From contig OZ029919.1 in assembly GCA_964023275.1 (NCBI GenBank), positions 7,628,714 through 7,692,713 of the forward strand: a DNA stretch of 64,000 nt, read 5' to 3'. The notes beneath the pieces are model-generated. The model had not been told where the DNA came from. It saw only the letters and a program-made list of their open reading frames with translations, and did no database searches. Shown here piece by piece: positions 1-10,860 of this stretch (its first letter is position 1; each line of letters starts with the position of its first letter). The stretch is from Norana najaformis (Eukaryota; Annelida; Clitellata; Crassiclitellata; Hormogastridae). The translations under genes and the position numbers were made by a program.

Positions 1-572
1 CCAAATCACGAACAAGGTCATTTAGTTCTTCCTGTGTTATTCTGTGTGGGGTTGATGATGCACCACAGTGAAAATCGGGATCACTGCACGCTGACGGACC
101 AGGAGAAGAACATGTCGGCTCACCCTTGTCCTCATCAGATGAATCAAGGAAAATATATTCTGCTGGAGGTTCTGGAATAGGAAGTCCATCACGATGTGGA
201 ACTGGTCTCAATGCTGACGGAATGTTTGGGTAGACTATTGTCGACTTCTTTTGCTTCGTTATTCCACCGGAAAGAGGAGGAACCAAGCAGAAGTAACAGT
301 CATCTACGTGGTTGCTTTGCTCTCTCCACACCATGGGAACTGCAAACGGCATTGATGGTCTTTTGCCATTCAACCACTGTGAAAGCTGTTTGTACATGTA
401 GCACAGCATATATGCGGGCCCATGGCTTGTCTTGGTCACCAACCTTGCATTCGAAGTAAGCATGATATGCCTTCTTGACTTGATAAGTGATACTTTTCTT
501 CTGGTTGGCAAATGTCACTTCCCCACAAATGTAACAAAAGTTGTCCACAGTATTTACGCACTTCCGAGGCAT
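1..572 (-). pseudogene. N-terminal part of a transposon-encoded protein, frameshifted, runs off the left edge
   Basis: Read on the minus strand from the ATG at 570-572, the protein begins MPRKCVNTVDNFCYICGEV and has paired CxxC-type cysteines. This is the start of a repeated protein family I recognise from many invertebrate genomes. The frame is lost near 410-420 and again near 385. It resumes in another frame with family-typical text (QWLNGKRPSMPFAVPMVW, then a Ser/Asp-rich linker and EELNDLVRDL) to base 1. At least two frameshifts make it a dead copy. The C-terminal half of the same family is seen at 41727-42626 in another element. The superfamily name is uncertain to me, and no terminal inverted repeat is visible to its right. 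Confidence 0.75.
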
Positions 573-953
573 TACTATTCTGTATTGTATCTAAATGGAT
601 AAAGTAATAATAGTTTTATAAAACAGTAACTTAAACTGTCTCGCACAAAGTCTGTAATATTGTAAATGCTCAACCGTTCCGACTCGCTTTATATAGTACA
701 CTGCTGACGTCATCTTACGTCAGCAGCCGACTGGCTGTAGTTTTACATTGCATCAGAAAATGACGTAATCAACTGTGCATGATGTGTCCATGATGGGATT
801 ATGCAATGAGGTGGAATATTACATCATTCTAGACTTATTTAGGATATTGTGTAGCAAAAATTAATTACGAATTCATTTATACCAAAGCAAATAAATATTA
901 AACGTAGGTAAGCACGCATTTATAAAGCAAAGCAAATTTATAGTCTAATTTGC
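573..953. promoter_or_regulatory. 5' flank of the transposon gene with a CRE-like palindrome
   Basis: No coding region is seen here. A perfect 10-bp inverted repeat (CTGCTGACGT at 701-710, ACGTCAGCAG at 717-726, 6-base loop) contains TGACGT/ACGTCA half-sites, and a further TGACGTAA lies near 762. TATA-like sequence (tatatag) precedes it near 690-697. The position upstream of the minus-strand ATG at 572 makes a transposon promoter plausible, but this rests only on motif content. Confidence 0.3.
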
Positions 954-1290
954 GTGACTGATACTAATCGTAATCGTGATCTCGAGATTTCTACAGCGCC
1001 CAACGGAAACCAGCTTATTTACAGGCGCACAGTTGAAACAAAATCGGTGGGCAAAATGGTCGGTTCCAGGTCAAGATCCAGGAGTCTGGCAGGCAGACAG
1101 TCAGGCGGCTACGGTGAATGGTGCTTGAAATTGAAGCAGAAGAGAGATAAGAGGAAGAGAAAGAATTAGGATAAGATTTTTGGAGAAGTAACGTTTTCAG
1201 TTTTGAGTGAAAGACTAGGGCAGAAATTGCAAAAGGTGAAGTGTCAGTGAGTTCTTATCATGGATCAGATAGTCTGATTGAGACTAAACA
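954..1290 (-). repeat. 5'-truncated non-LTR retrotransposon 3' end, family 1
   Basis: The left end is (taatcg)-rich and followed by CTCGAGATTTCTACAGCGCC. The block then follows the same order as the better preserved copy at 16588-17139: accagctta-ttcacaggc, ccaggtcaagatccagga, a purine-rich stretch, ttttcagt-ttgagtgaaagac. Because the 16.6-kb copy carries a reverse-transcriptase C-terminus on the minus strand, the left end is the 3' terminus with an (ATTACG)n-type tail. Confidence 0.75.
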
Positions 1291-1689
1291 AGTCATACTT
1301 TTTCCTCTTTCCGAACCACACGCTATTTACACATAAATGTTGGAATTCATTTATTAAACTTCACAACATTTACTTAAGAATCCGATTAAATAAATGCAAC
1401 TTACATGCATAGCGAATGCCACTGAAGTTCAGCCTATAAAACTACTGTAGGCAGTTTTCTGAAGAGAGTTAATTAAGTTGTCCGTTCGTACCATTTTTTG
1501 ACCAAATTATGTATAATTTATAACATATACTTCTAAAAATTACACACATTTTAGTTCAACGAAAATCAAATCGATATTTGCATAGGCATATAGTCATCGA
1601 AATATGAAATAGGTCCGTATTTCCATTCTCTGGAACAGTGTTTCAAGGTATTACGATAGTCAAAGAATGCGATTAGATACGATGAAATT

Positions 1690-1705
1690 ATATATATATA
1701 TATAT
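1690..1705. repeat. (TA)n microsatellite
   Basis: A short run of tatata. The surrounding 1291-2348 holds no recognisable gene apart from the SINE at 1825-1907 and a weak candidate exon at 2068-2116. Confidence 0.8.
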
Positions 1706-1824
1706 CAGTTCACAGCTCGTAGGTCTTCTTTTTTATTATTGCTGTATTTTGCATTTATTACGCGCGTTATATCAGTAAATCTGCATCTGAGGCGCGTAGC
1801 AGTTGGTAGTCAAGATCGCTACAC

Positions 1825-1907
1825 AGTAATCGTTTAAGGGGAGGCTCGAACCCCGTTCTTTGCGCTTTACAAGCCGAGTGCTCTATCCAGTCGGCTACCG
1901 TGCCCTG
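1825..1907 (-). repeat. tRNA-derived SINE fragment
   Basis: On the minus strand the sequence resembles a tRNA: a GGGCACGGTAGCCGACTGG start, an A-box-like TAGCCGACTGGATAGAGCAC, and a B-box-like GGTTCGAGCC. Similar but diverged copies lie at 7436-7503 and 62395-62475. The multiple diverged copies argue for a SINE head rather than a functional tRNA gene. I could not fold a clean cloverleaf. Confidence 0.6.
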
Positions 1908-2067
1908 GGTCGGAGGAAAATTAATAATTTTTTGCTATTCAGCCCTATTACAAACATTGCAATAAATTGCAAGAAAATGCTTCACACCACATCGCCTATC
2001 GTCATTCCACCTCCTTGATGCAACGCAGTCTAGGATCACTGAACACGGTGCCACCTGTCAAATATGG

Positions 2068-2116
2068 ATGGGAGTTCTTTGGTTGGGCTCTGCATGCGTG
2101 CCGGAGCCCGCTACAG
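2068..2116 (+). CDS. Candidate first exon of the copper monooxygenase gene (weak)
   Basis: An ATG at 2068 opens 16 codons (MGVLWLGSACVPEPAT) and ends in phase 1 at a CAG/GTGAAT donor. That phase fits the acceptor of the next exon at 2349. The hydrophobic start could be a poor signal peptide. The only support is phase and position, so the true 5' exon may lie elsewhere, possibly left of the window. Confidence 0.2.
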
Positions 2117-2348
2117 GTGAATATTCTTGTTAACTTGGCATTGCTTGCCAGTTGATGAGCTTCCTGTTCTTAACGACATTTAACATTTAAAAGCTAGTTT
2201 AGGCTAGCGTGGAAACCACCTCTGTTTAGTTTCTCGTGAAGCTGCGCTATATAAATTGCTAATTGGAATTAAAAATTACACATTAAAATTTAACGTACTT
2301 CGAATGAAAATTATCAATATACGGTAACATTGTATGATATTTCTGTAG

Positions 2349-5300
2349 GCGTACAAAACTATACAATGCGAATTCCTGTGACGCCTGTTCCAACCAAAGA
2401 GAAGACCTTAATTTGCCATCGATTCACTTTACCCAACGACTCCTTGTCTGACATTATAGCCATCGAACCAGTCATCGATAACGCAGATATACTGCATCAT
2501 ATGCTGCTCTACGGATGCACCGATGAACCACGAGGTAAGTTACGTAGGATTTGGAAAAAATGGAAGCAGAAAATCAATATTTTCAAGAGTAATCAAAAGC
2601 AAGTCACATAGGATTTGGAAAACGTGCAAGCAGACAGTACGACCGACTTATAAATGCATACACGCCATAATTAATCGAGACACACTTTCTGGTGACCTTG
2701 GCGTCTTGAAGAGGTTATAGGATCCAAGAAAGCATCGATGTAGAAAAACCGGATTATGAATGTTTCTCAGAATTTCGACCTATCTTATATGCGCTTATTT
2801 TTCTCAGCTCATAGCAACACAGGTTTACATTACACATTTTACACTACACAGTTTACATAATACAGTTTACATTACACGGTTTATTATCATTTATTTTCTT
2901 ATATCCGTATACTTGATTCATCGGGGATAACTGATTTTGACTTGGCCAGACAGCCATTTGCATTTAGAATCTATCAATGGCTTGTAATTCAATCTTCGTC
3001 CAACTCATAACTTTTATTCATCTTAGGATTACAATAATCACCTTAGAGCAAAATACACTTTGCGCGATGTTTCAGACCATTCAGCAGACGAGTCTTTTGA
3101 ATGTGGAAAGGTCGACGAGTTGTTTTGTCTGTCGTTGATTGGAATCTGGGGAGTTGGAACCGTCGGTCAGTGCCTCAACAGCCAACTTGGATTCGGACTT
3201 GGCCCAGGTGGTTTTCAGTATGCAATCATGCAGGTAGGCAAAACCAGTGATACAAGTAAGGAATTCGACGCTTTGTGTTGTCACTATTACAGCTTTTCTT
3301 GCTTCTTACAGCTTCGCAATACGTTAAAAATCTTACTTTCCAAAGCTTTTCAATACTTTCGAAATCTTTTAATGCATACAGAGATTCAGAGAGAAAGAAT
3401 CAGAGGAAAAAATTGGATATTACCAGTACCAAAAACAAACAGTGCATGGCTTTCAGTTTTCATATTTCTATCATTATTATTTAAACATGTTGGATGTAAA
3501 AACAAAGAACATAAGTTAGAGTTATATAAGTTGCAGGTACGCAAAAGACGTAAAGATCGTGAAGAACGGTATCAATGGTTGAAGTTCACAGCAGGATTAA
3601 CTGTAGTGGAACTGTGGGTTTCGCGGTCTGGGCTTCGCTGTCTGTGCATAGCTTTACGCAGCTGAGGTTGATTCCAGCCAAGTTCTACACCAAGCACCAC
3701 CTGCATCGCTGCCCCTTCTACTATCAACGTAAAGTGGCCGTTTCGTGCCATCTCTGCCCACAGTGTCCGTTCTTTCCAAGGAAGATTCAGGGTTGGCCGC
3801 TGTCTTATGCCTCGGGATCCGACGCTGTCTCTTCTACGGTCGCCGAATGGGCAAAGTTCTAAGGTCTTCTTTCCCAACAGGTTTTGTGCATTTACAGTAG
3901 TTGGTCCCTTTTGGTGTGCCTTTTTAACTGCGGCCTTCCTCTTCACCACCAACCTACATCTTTTTTAACTCTGGAACTATCGCCTTTAATATGGGACACC
4001 AGTCGTTCTCTTGGTTGTTGGTACAGAGGAGTCTATGACACGTCTCTGTGTCTTTCCGCCCTAGGCACTTGGTCATCGGACAACGTATCTTATCACTATC
4101 GCACATCTCTCGCTCCATTTCCGTGTGTAGGACTTCCAGCCTCACACGTATATGTGCCACGTACCACAATTCACGAGGTAAATTCTCGTATCTGGACTCT
4201 GTTTTAGCATTTCATGACCAACACAGCTTAAAAATTCTTCTTAGAAAGATGCCGGTAGGATCTCCATGAAGGTCTGATAGTGAAGCTCCTCTCTCTATAA
4301 CCTTCGCTACTTTACACATTAGCCTTCGTCCCACGAGGAGGCCAGACCTCGCACTTCAGTTAGTTCTCCGAGCTGTGCGTTTGGACAAGAATAATATATT
4401 AAGTCGGTATCAACCGTGTCGACTTCTATTCTACCTGAATAACCCAATCCTGACTCTGACGAATAGATTATTCTCTGGGTCTGATTTAATATCTCTTTTA
4501 CCGAAATGTTACTGTTCATGACTACTTGTAGACAAACTACCAGATTTAGAACTGTAGGCATACTTTCGCTCCAATACTAGCTATTCAGAGGGACAAAGTC
4601 TGAAAATACCAATTCAAATTCTACGATTTTCTTATATTAGAAGTATCCACAAGATTAGAATTTCACGTGCTCTGCTTCAATGTTTAATTTCCACACTCCT
4701 GTCAGAACCAGTGTTAATCTAATGGTTGATCTACTTTCAGCTTCACTGGAACAATCCGGAACAAAAGATGAATCTTACGGACTCTTCTGGAATGAGGATC
4801 TACCACACAACCCAGCTCCGTCCTAATCGAGGTGCGATCGCGATCATTGGGCAGAAATACGTGAAAATTCCCTTTGGTCAGAAGGATGTGACGTTTACCG
4901 GCACCTGCGCTTCTGTGTGTACAAAGCAAATGCCGCAATCGATCTTCGTAACCTCCGCCATCCTTCACATGCACACACTTGGTAAATATATACATACCAT
5001 TCTAAAATAAACAGAGGTAGAATATGTTTCTTGATATATGATAACATCATTGCATGTTTCAATTTTGATTAGCAGACGGCAACAGAAGAGAGACTAGGCA
5101 GGGTGAATTATGTCAAAGTTAGGCAGTGCTGGACAAAGTAAGACAAGATTGCCTGCGGTTGCGATCATCAACATCCGCCGATGTCTTCTTGCCAGCAGCT
5201 GAGACTGAAGCTGGTGATAGGGCCCTTTAGGCTGCCTTCCGAGTGCTTAGAACAGTCTTCCGGCATCTATTCAGGAAGCCGAAAGGGTTCACGCTTTAAT

Positions 5301-7080
5301 ATACGATTGAAATAATATCTGTTATGTAACTCTTAACACTGGCGCTGGCAATTGACAATTTTGAAGCACCCTAGAAATAGCTCGTTACTTACGATGCTAT
5401 ATAAGGTGATGCCGTGACAAGACATTATAATAATATTACAATGTCCTGTAAGGAAAGGAGTGGTAAGATAAGGAATCATATGCATGCATCTATAAGCAAC
5501 AGTCCTCGGATGTTCATTCTGCAACTGTCTGCTTTCTACAGTAGGCAATTTCCCAACAATACTCTTAAAAAAGTTTCGATTGTCGCACGTCATCATTTAT
5601 AACTTTCCCAGAAAGCTATACGTATTCAAAACTTGAACTGAAAATCTTTACGGAGGATGTGTTTCTTATAGAATTTCGACCTATGACCTTGTTTGTTGTT
5701 GCCTGTTGTTGCGATCTTGCACTTCAACAACTAAATCTTGTCTGATTTTTCACGTTTTTTCCATTTTCCATTGACATTACACAGTTTACATTACACGTTT
5801 TTTTGTAGTTTATTTTCTTATATCCGTATTCATGGATTAGTTTCAAAATGAACACTCAAGTTTCTCAATGCTGTAGGCCTTTTCGTGCAACTGAAATCCA
5901 GATACTGTGATCACTGTGGTCGTTCTAATCATTCCTAAAGTTTGCTTTTGCTTTTGCAGGAAAGTCTGGTGAGATCCGGTTAAATCGCAATGGAAATCTA
6001 TTGCGAATAGTTGGCGAAATTTCTGAATACGACTACAATGTTCCAAAATTGTTCGAGTATGCATTCAGAGCCACTCAAAAGCGTTAATCCCTGCGCTAGT
6101 TTCTGGTAATCTAATCCATGCTGACCTTGAAACTTCTATGGCATCGTTATCGTAACGCGCAAGTACACAAAGCAACAATCGATGTCGCTTCTAAGAAATC
6201 CGTGAGATCTTTGAGACCGGAAGACAGGGTACGGAGGATAAGCAATTTAAATAAGACGGATTAAGGATCGATATAGCATAGGAAAGTTCCATAGCGAAGT
6301 TAAGCTTTAGTAGTCGTCAAGTAACTATTGCACTGTAAATAACACTGCCATGTTTAGTGACACATCTAACTCTTAATGGGTTAGTTAGTTAACTGAACAG
6401 TTTTATAGCCACCTCTAATAACCTCAAGAAGGTGCTTCTTGCTATCCTGAATGAGAAAAAGAGAGCGAGAGAGAAAGACAGAAAGAAATAGAGAAACAAA
6501 AAATTAGCGAAAATAGATAAATTTATGAGTCTGGAAGACCTGTACATGTTTTTGACATTAGAGCGAAAATGATTGAGCTTTGTTGTTTCAATCTTTTAGG
6601 TTTGAGAATCCAATTGAAGTTAAACCAGGAGACGAAGTCCAAGTGAAATGCGTCTTTCAGTCACCGCAAAAGAATTCGACAACTTATCATGGAGACGGTA
6701 CCTCCGACGAAAGATGCTTTGTCCTGTTCGCTTACTATCCGCGACTTGAAGGCGTCAATTTTTGTGGTCAGTGGAAAATCATCAACTTGTGCAACAACAA
6801 TGGAAACATTCATTTCCAAGCCTGCGACTTCAGCACTTTCATGGACCTTCTCCGCCTACTTGGGTACATTTGTGGTGAGAATTGCACATCGTCCTCCTGT
6901 GCTTTTATTATGGATGAGATATACGCCACAGGATGTCACAACTACCCGGATGTGAAGGAATTCATTAACGCTTTCATGCACCGCTCTGATAAAACAATCG
7001 AGCAGTGTCAAATGAAAATGCCACCCAAACCACCATCTACATTACAACACTCAATCAGTCAGGCCAGGGTGTCTTCTTAG
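2349..7080 (+). CDS. DBH/MOXD-like copper type II monooxygenase, 5' end incomplete, altered CuM site
   Basis: Five exons join in frame: 2349-2534, 3076-3233, 4741-4981, 5960-6056, 6600-7080 (stop). All introns are GT-AG with matching phases, giving 386 codons without the missing 5' part. Exon 1 has the Cu2-monooxygenase N-domain (CHRFTLP, then DILHHMLLYGC with the CuH His-His pair). Exon 3 opens with LHWNNPEQ, placing the third CuH histidine, and ends with HMHTLG, the His-x-His of CuM. The last exon has the C-domain signature VKPGDEVQVKC and FAYYPR. The family's EMC motif, whose Met is the third CuM ligand, reads DERC here, so that ligand is lost. No DOMON domain is seen upstream. The reaction in the family is copper- and ascorbate-dependent hydroxylation, and the enzymes act in the secretory pathway. 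With Met absent the protein may be inactive or altered. The gene converges on inhibitor gene 1. Confidence 0.85.
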
Positions 7081-7204
7081 GTGTTGAGCCTCGCACTCGG
7101 CTTAGCGGCTTATACTGCCTATTATTAAATATATTAAACTCTTCATGATCGGTTGTTGATTCAAAAGAATGAAATAACGCGACTGCTTTTGTAATTAATT
7201 TTCT

Positions 7205-7262
7205 AACTAGCAGAAATATAGGTGGTAGTAGTAGTAGTAGCAGCAGCAGCAGTGGCAGCGTC
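7205..7262. repeat. Short (GTA)/(GCA) trinucleotide repeat in the 3' flank
   Basis: A short ggtagtagtagtag-cagcagcagcag run lies just after the monooxygenase stop codon, probably in its 3' UTR. Confidence 0.7.
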
Positions 7263-7435
7263 AACTGGTATTAGGGTAGGCTATAAGCTAATACAATAGA
7301 CAAGGAAGATCGCCAGGCTTAACTGACTTTCCGCATGACTCAATTATTTCTTAAGCGCCATTATCTAACGATTAAGCATCAATCGATGACGCTGAGCAAT
7401 TGTGAATGAAGGAATTGCTCAAGACCTCTACATAG

Positions 7436-7503
7436 TAACCCTTTAAGGGGTGGAACCCGTACTCTCCCCGTTACAAGCCGTGCAATCTAGCCAATCGGCT
7501 AAC
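7436..7503 (-). repeat. tRNA-derived SINE fragment
   Basis: Same arrangement as 1825-1907 on the minus strand (AGCCGATTGGCTAGATTGC ... ACGGGTTCCACCCC) with further decay, including loss of B-box bases. Confidence 0.5.
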
Positions 7504-7595
7504 TCAAATCATCAAAGAAACAAACACACCGACGCTACGAACCCGATACCAGATGAACTGTAGATGAATCCGGATTCAACTACCATTTGAATCCG

Positions 7596-7601
7596 AATAA
7601 A
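7596..7601 (+). terminator. Possible polyadenylation signal of the monooxygenase gene
   Basis: AATAAA lies 516 bases after the stop at 7080. It is plausible in position, but no transcript evidence is available and another AATAAA lies near 7840. Confidence 0.3.
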
Positions 7602-7639
7602 AATATGACATATAATACCTCGTTTCAGGAAGCCAGTAT

Positions 7640-7645
7640 TTTATT
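7640..7645 (-). terminator. Possible polyadenylation signal of inhibitor gene 1
   Basis: AATAAA on the minus strand lies about 515 bases beyond the gene 1 stop at 8161-8163. The two convergent genes would overlap slightly in their 3' UTRs if both signals are used. Confidence 0.25.
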
Positions 7646-8107
7646 GCTGCACATGATAGCCAACAAATTACCGTTATTCTAACGTATTTGTCTGCCTATC
7701 ATGTGCAGAGACCATCGAAGAATATTCAAACATTTGATGCGTAAAATATATTTAGTTGCATAAAGCATTGAAATTTGTGGAACAGTTCAAAATTGTTGCC
7801 GTATTATGTCATGAAATTTTAACATGCCTTTTGAAAATCGAATAAAATCTGCTACGATGAAAATTGTTGCCTAACACAGACAGTATCTGTAATTTTAACT
7901 AACATTTCTACGACGCCCCGTTTGCCCTATCTTGACGCGACGCTCTAGAAATTTCCAGTTAGTTTGCAACAAAGTGTGGGTCAAATTTGCACTGTTCTGC
8001 TAAAATAGGTGTCTAATGTTCATGCTAAACGGTAGGCAATCATTCTTCTTCATCTTGAGAATGCTTTCGAATGGTTCCTCTTAATGTGGACTTGGTTCTG
8101 CGCGTAA

Positions 8108-8170
8108 ACCCGAGATTTCTAGAGCGTCCAAAGAGAGCAAAGCCGCGGGAATCAGCTTATTCACAGGCAT
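8108..8170 (-). repeat. Remnant of family 1 retrotransposon 3' end overlapping the last exon of gene 1
   Basis: It matches CGAGATTTCTAGAGCG, then GCGGGAATCAGCTTATTCAC, the same order as the copies at 954, 16588 and 22562. The match runs into the coding end of gene 1, so the stop codon TGA (tca at 8161-8163) falls inside retroelement sequence. Confidence 0.65.
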
Positions 8171-8255
8171 TCGCATAGTTGACATCCGTTTTTATCCGTC
8201 TTCAAGCCGTTCATGCATCGGATGCCACACGGAGGCTGTATTGGACAGGACGACT
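8161..8255 (-). CDS. Terminal antistasin-like exon of gene 1, truncated by retroelement sequence
   Basis: Acceptor gctttgcag precedes AG TCG TCC TGT. The exon reads SCPIQPPCGIRCMNGLKTDK, then NGCQLCECL and stop. The paralogous exon of gene 2 (25391-25503) continues past the CQC motif to a final Cys (RKEPIPC). Here the last Cys is missing because the reading frame enters the retrotransposon remnant 8108-8170 and meets TGA at once. The remaining cysteine count is odd in this domain, which could affect folding or allow a disulfide elsewhere. Confidence 0.75.
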
Positions 8256-9012
8256 CTGCAAAGCATCCAGATACAATACTTTGTGCACTGTACTGTATTA
8301 CTTCGTTTTACCACATGATTTGCATTGTGAATAGAATCCTGCTGATTACTAAGTATGGCGGATAAATTACTTATATATATACATATCTATATACATCATA
8401 ATTGCAGTTGAATAAGCGGTGAATAAGCTGTTCTGCCTGAGGCAGCGTTTGTGAGGCACTGATAAATTTTTGGAGATTTACATCATATTACAATACATAT
8501 TTTTACGACCTTTACAAACTAGTCATCAAACGTGGTAAGAACGAAAACATGAGTGGCAGATTGTCAAGGCGTATTAGACTTTCAACACTGCGTTTGATAT
8601 TTAAATCTAGGGGCCTCAGTGGCAAATGCCAAATCTTTATATGAATCCGTATAACCGTAAGGGAACAGTTGCATCCTTTCGTTGGTTGCGCTGATTGCAG
8701 CAACTGGGGTTGTTGCGCTTCAGCCAAAAGATGCTTCAACTCCTGAACCACGCCTATGGTGACCATTGCTCAAAGACGCTTTTAATAAATTAGCCATTGA
8801 CTAACTTTAGACTCTGTAACAACAAATACTACCCAAAGAGATAGCAACAAAGGCAACATTAGGCCTAATGGATTAAACATCAACCAAAGGTGCCATTTGA
8901 GCTAGGTGTTGCTTTAGGCCCTGTGGTTAATTGTTATAGTCTAAGCCCACATCGTCACTACGTTTAAATCCTAAAACATTTAAGATACCCTAGAAGACTA
9001 TAAGTCTGCTTG

Positions 9013-9047
<35 letters not shown>

Positions 9048-10815
9048 TACGGCGACTATATAAAGAAGTTTTCAAGTTCTATATATGATAAGCGACTTCC
9101 CTACTGGCAAAGGATGTCCTTACTTGGTGCGCAGTATGGTTCTGGGTTGCATGGCTTTGTGATGCAGGTCACATCTCTCAACTTGCAGACCTGGTCCTCA
9201 GTGCATGTGAAGTTCTTAAACAAATGCATCACAATTTCAGTCAATAGTTCATAAATCTACTGTACCATTATGGGCATGGCCACAGTAATCAAGGGGATGA
9301 TGAGAGTGATGACGACGACGATCAATGATGATGATAATGATGATGATATTTATTATGACAATGATGAATATAATGATGATAACTATATATCATATCCGAC
9401 TTTGTGATTGATGGTGGTGGTAATGCTAACCATGATTATGCTGCTAATGATGGCGAGTATGATTATGATGATGATGATGAGTATGTCGATGACTGTGATG
9501 ATGCCGAAAGGTAATGTAGCGAATTTTGTATACCTTGCATGGGTTGGGACAGATGCATTGTGGACACTGATTTCTTCTGTTGAACGTGTAGCAATCGTCA
9601 CCACAACCGATAAGGGGGCAGATGAGTGAATCCCTTCTCTTGCATTTGTCTTCGCATGCTTTCTGAGTCAGGAATGCGTTGGGACCTGGAGTGCATCCTA
9701 AGTAGCTGAATTTCTGACAGGCATTGGCTGACGAATTGTAGAACCAAAACCACAACCATGGGATTGTGAAGTTATTACAGCGCTTGGTGCTTGGAATTCC
9801 CGTGCATGAATCTAGACAATTACAGAATGTATAGTAGGCCACATAACTTAGAAATAGTGTTGGCTAAGAGTTATGGTAATTAGTGAGAGAGATAAACAAG
9901 ATAGGAAGAAAAATGTAAAGGCATCACAGTAATCGTCACCGTAATCTCGAGATTTCTATAAAGCTAATTCGGGGAACCAGCTTATTCACAGACCCTCAAT
10001 CAAACAAAATCGATAGGCAGGTAAGGTCAAATTGGGTCTCCAGATTAAGGTTCAAGGGTTAGGCAGGTAGATGACAGGTAGATAGTCAGTGATTGTCAAT
10101 GTTTGGACCTTCAGTACAGGAATCTAAACAAATTTACATGACCACAATTACAGCCAGGTATGACAGGTACCTAAAAGGGCACTTTAGTAATGTCAAGAAA
10201 TGCACATACATGTGGCGACTTAGCAGTTGATACATATACTAAGCCCGGTTAGTATATGTGTAGGTGATCATCCAAAGAATAATAGGCCGACCTTACCCAA
10301 GTCAGTCGTTCTTTTCGGAGCTGAGAGATGAGTACCAGAATATAGAATATAGAATAGATTTTTATAGAATAGGCTGCGTAAAACTTTCGCTTCCTGCCTG
10401 CAGTAGCGTTTCCTCCTCTAATTATACTTTCCTAGGTGTGTGATAGAGGATGAGAAACTAATCGAAGATATCAGCATTCTTTAAAAAATAATAGCTGCAC
10501 ACGAATTAAAGAAAACTAAAACACTGAATTAAAAAATTAATTAATTAATAGACGATATTGCTGAAATAATGAATCGCAGAACAAGTAATTGATTGAAAAA
10601 TAGTTGAGAGCTAACTCATAGGAACGCAGACTGGGCGCTTGGGACATGGTTGGACACGACATGGCTGAACTTGCATCTTGCATTCATAACCATCCCGACA
10701 ATCGATCACCTGAAACACGAAGTATTATAACCCGTTCAACTTACGTCTTCGCATTTGTGGTTCCTCTGAAGGGAAAACCAATCAGACCGAAGGACAAGTA
10801 TACAAAGAAAACGAA

Positions 10816-10860
<45 letters not shown>

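Noticed and set aside
1825..1907. Functional tRNA gene
   Set aside because: No clean cloverleaf could be formed, and two more diverged copies exist, which fits a SINE.
3572..3952. Minus-strand frame of 126 codons in the monooxygenase intron, with partial plus-strand overlap
   Set aside because: No recognisable motifs. It lies within the intron between two well-supported exons of the opposite strand.
8512..8766. Possible extra exon of gene 1 (minus-strand frame)
   Set aside because: It lacks the cysteine pattern, and the phase-compatible join 9124 to 8255 leaves no need for it.
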